Source: JAGXTF01 sp040376005 (GTDB taxonomy: Bacteria; Bacteroidota; Bacteroidia; NS11-12g; UBA955). From it: a stretch of 5,942 nt of DNA. Both the position numbers and the translations under genes were made by a program. Shown piece by piece: positions 5,846 through 5,942 of this stretch (positions are counted from its first letter, which is position 1; each line of letters opens with the position of its first letter). Below the pieces are notes generated by a model. It saw nothing but the letters and a program-made list of their open reading frames with translations. It was not told the DNA's origin and did not search any database. The DNA is taken from positions 1 through 5,942 of the forward strand of contig JBEIRK010000137.1 of assembly GCA_040376005.1 (NCBI GenBank). Direction: 5' to 3'.

Positions 5846-5902
5846 TTATTTCAATTTATATATTGCTCCCAAGTATTTATAAATGCTTTATTTTCAATTA
5901 AT

Positions 5903-5942
5903 ATGAAGATTAAAACATTATCATTTCTTCGAATATCAATAC
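5903..5942 (+). CDS. Possible start of an unidentified gene (cut by window edge)
   Basis: An ATG 40 bases from the right edge opens a frame reading MKIKTLSFLRISI with no stop before the window ends. The basic start followed by hydrophobic residues would suit a signal peptide, but 13 codons are too few to identify a family or prove that it is coding. The preceding AT-rich stretch and a -7-like TATTTTCA six bases upstream are consistent with a gene start in this kind of genome. Confidence 0.3.
   Translation, partial: MKIKTLSFLRISI

Larger units (their letters stand above)
5638..5902. other. Gene-poor intergenic region after fabG
   Basis: No convincing coding sequence is present in these 265 bases. 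A minus-strand open frame from 5816 runs into the end of fabG and reads through repeat-like sequence, with no recognisable protein pattern. A short GC-rich hairpin (5669-5683, GTGGCGC/GCGCAC with one bulge) lies about 30 bases after the fabG stop but has no T-run, so it is at best a weak terminator. The middle holds a repeated, hairpin-bearing element. The last 55 bases are strongly AT-rich and may contain the promoter of the next gene: TATTTTCA at 5889-5896 ends six bases before its ATG. Confidence 0.6.

Noticed and set aside
1..5942. CRISPR array, tRNA or rRNA genes, transposase
   Set aside because: No regularly spaced direct repeats, tRNA-like cloverleaf, rRNA sequence or transposase motif was seen on either strand.

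Overview
The window looks like chromosomal DNA of a member of the Bacteroidota. This rests on the gene families and their order (a CarH/MerR-type regulator followed by crtI, crtB, crtZ and a fused CrtYc-CrtYd lycopene cyclase), the lack of Shine-Dalgarno sequences in front of genes, and -7-like TAnnTTyG elements close to starts. No genus can be named from the sequence alone.

Layout. The left edge holds the first 92 codons of recG on the minus strand, running off the window. From about 312 to 4723 a tight minus-strand gene block encodes, in transcription order, a MerR-family regulator with a cobalamin-binding-like sensory half, phytoene desaturase (crtI), phytoene synthase (crtB), beta-carotene hydroxylase (crtZ) and lycopene beta-cyclase (crtYcd type). 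Three of the four internal junctions are 4-base ATGA overlaps and the fourth is a 14-base gap, so this is almost certainly one operon. recG starts only 35 bases beyond the cyclase stop and could be read through from it. A divergent intergenic region of about 170 bases (4724-4893) carries two inverted repeats that could be operators. On the other side of it, fabG, a 3-oxoacyl-ACP reductase, reads on the plus strand (4894-5637). The last 300 bases are gene-poor. They hold an imperfectly repeated sequence with a bulged hairpin, an AT-rich stretch, and possibly the first 13 codons of another plus-strand gene at the right edge.

How the genes work together. CrtB condenses two GGPP into phytoene, CrtI desaturates it to lycopene, the cyclase makes beta-carotene, and CrtZ hydroxylates both rings to give zeaxanthin. 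No GGPP synthase, ketolase or carotenoid oxygenase is present, so the precursor must come from elsewhere and zeaxanthin is the predicted end product of this block. The regulator keeps the residues that bind adenosylcobalamin in the light sensor CarH (W, EH and ExHxxG) but lacks the GG motif that normally holds the nucleotide tail. Light-responsive, self-regulated control of the operon is therefore a reasonable but unproven hypothesis.

Main start corrections: the regulator is best started at a GTG (4723), crtB at 2349 and fabG at 4894. In each case the longer open frame runs into a neighbour or a promoter and adds sequence unlike the family.
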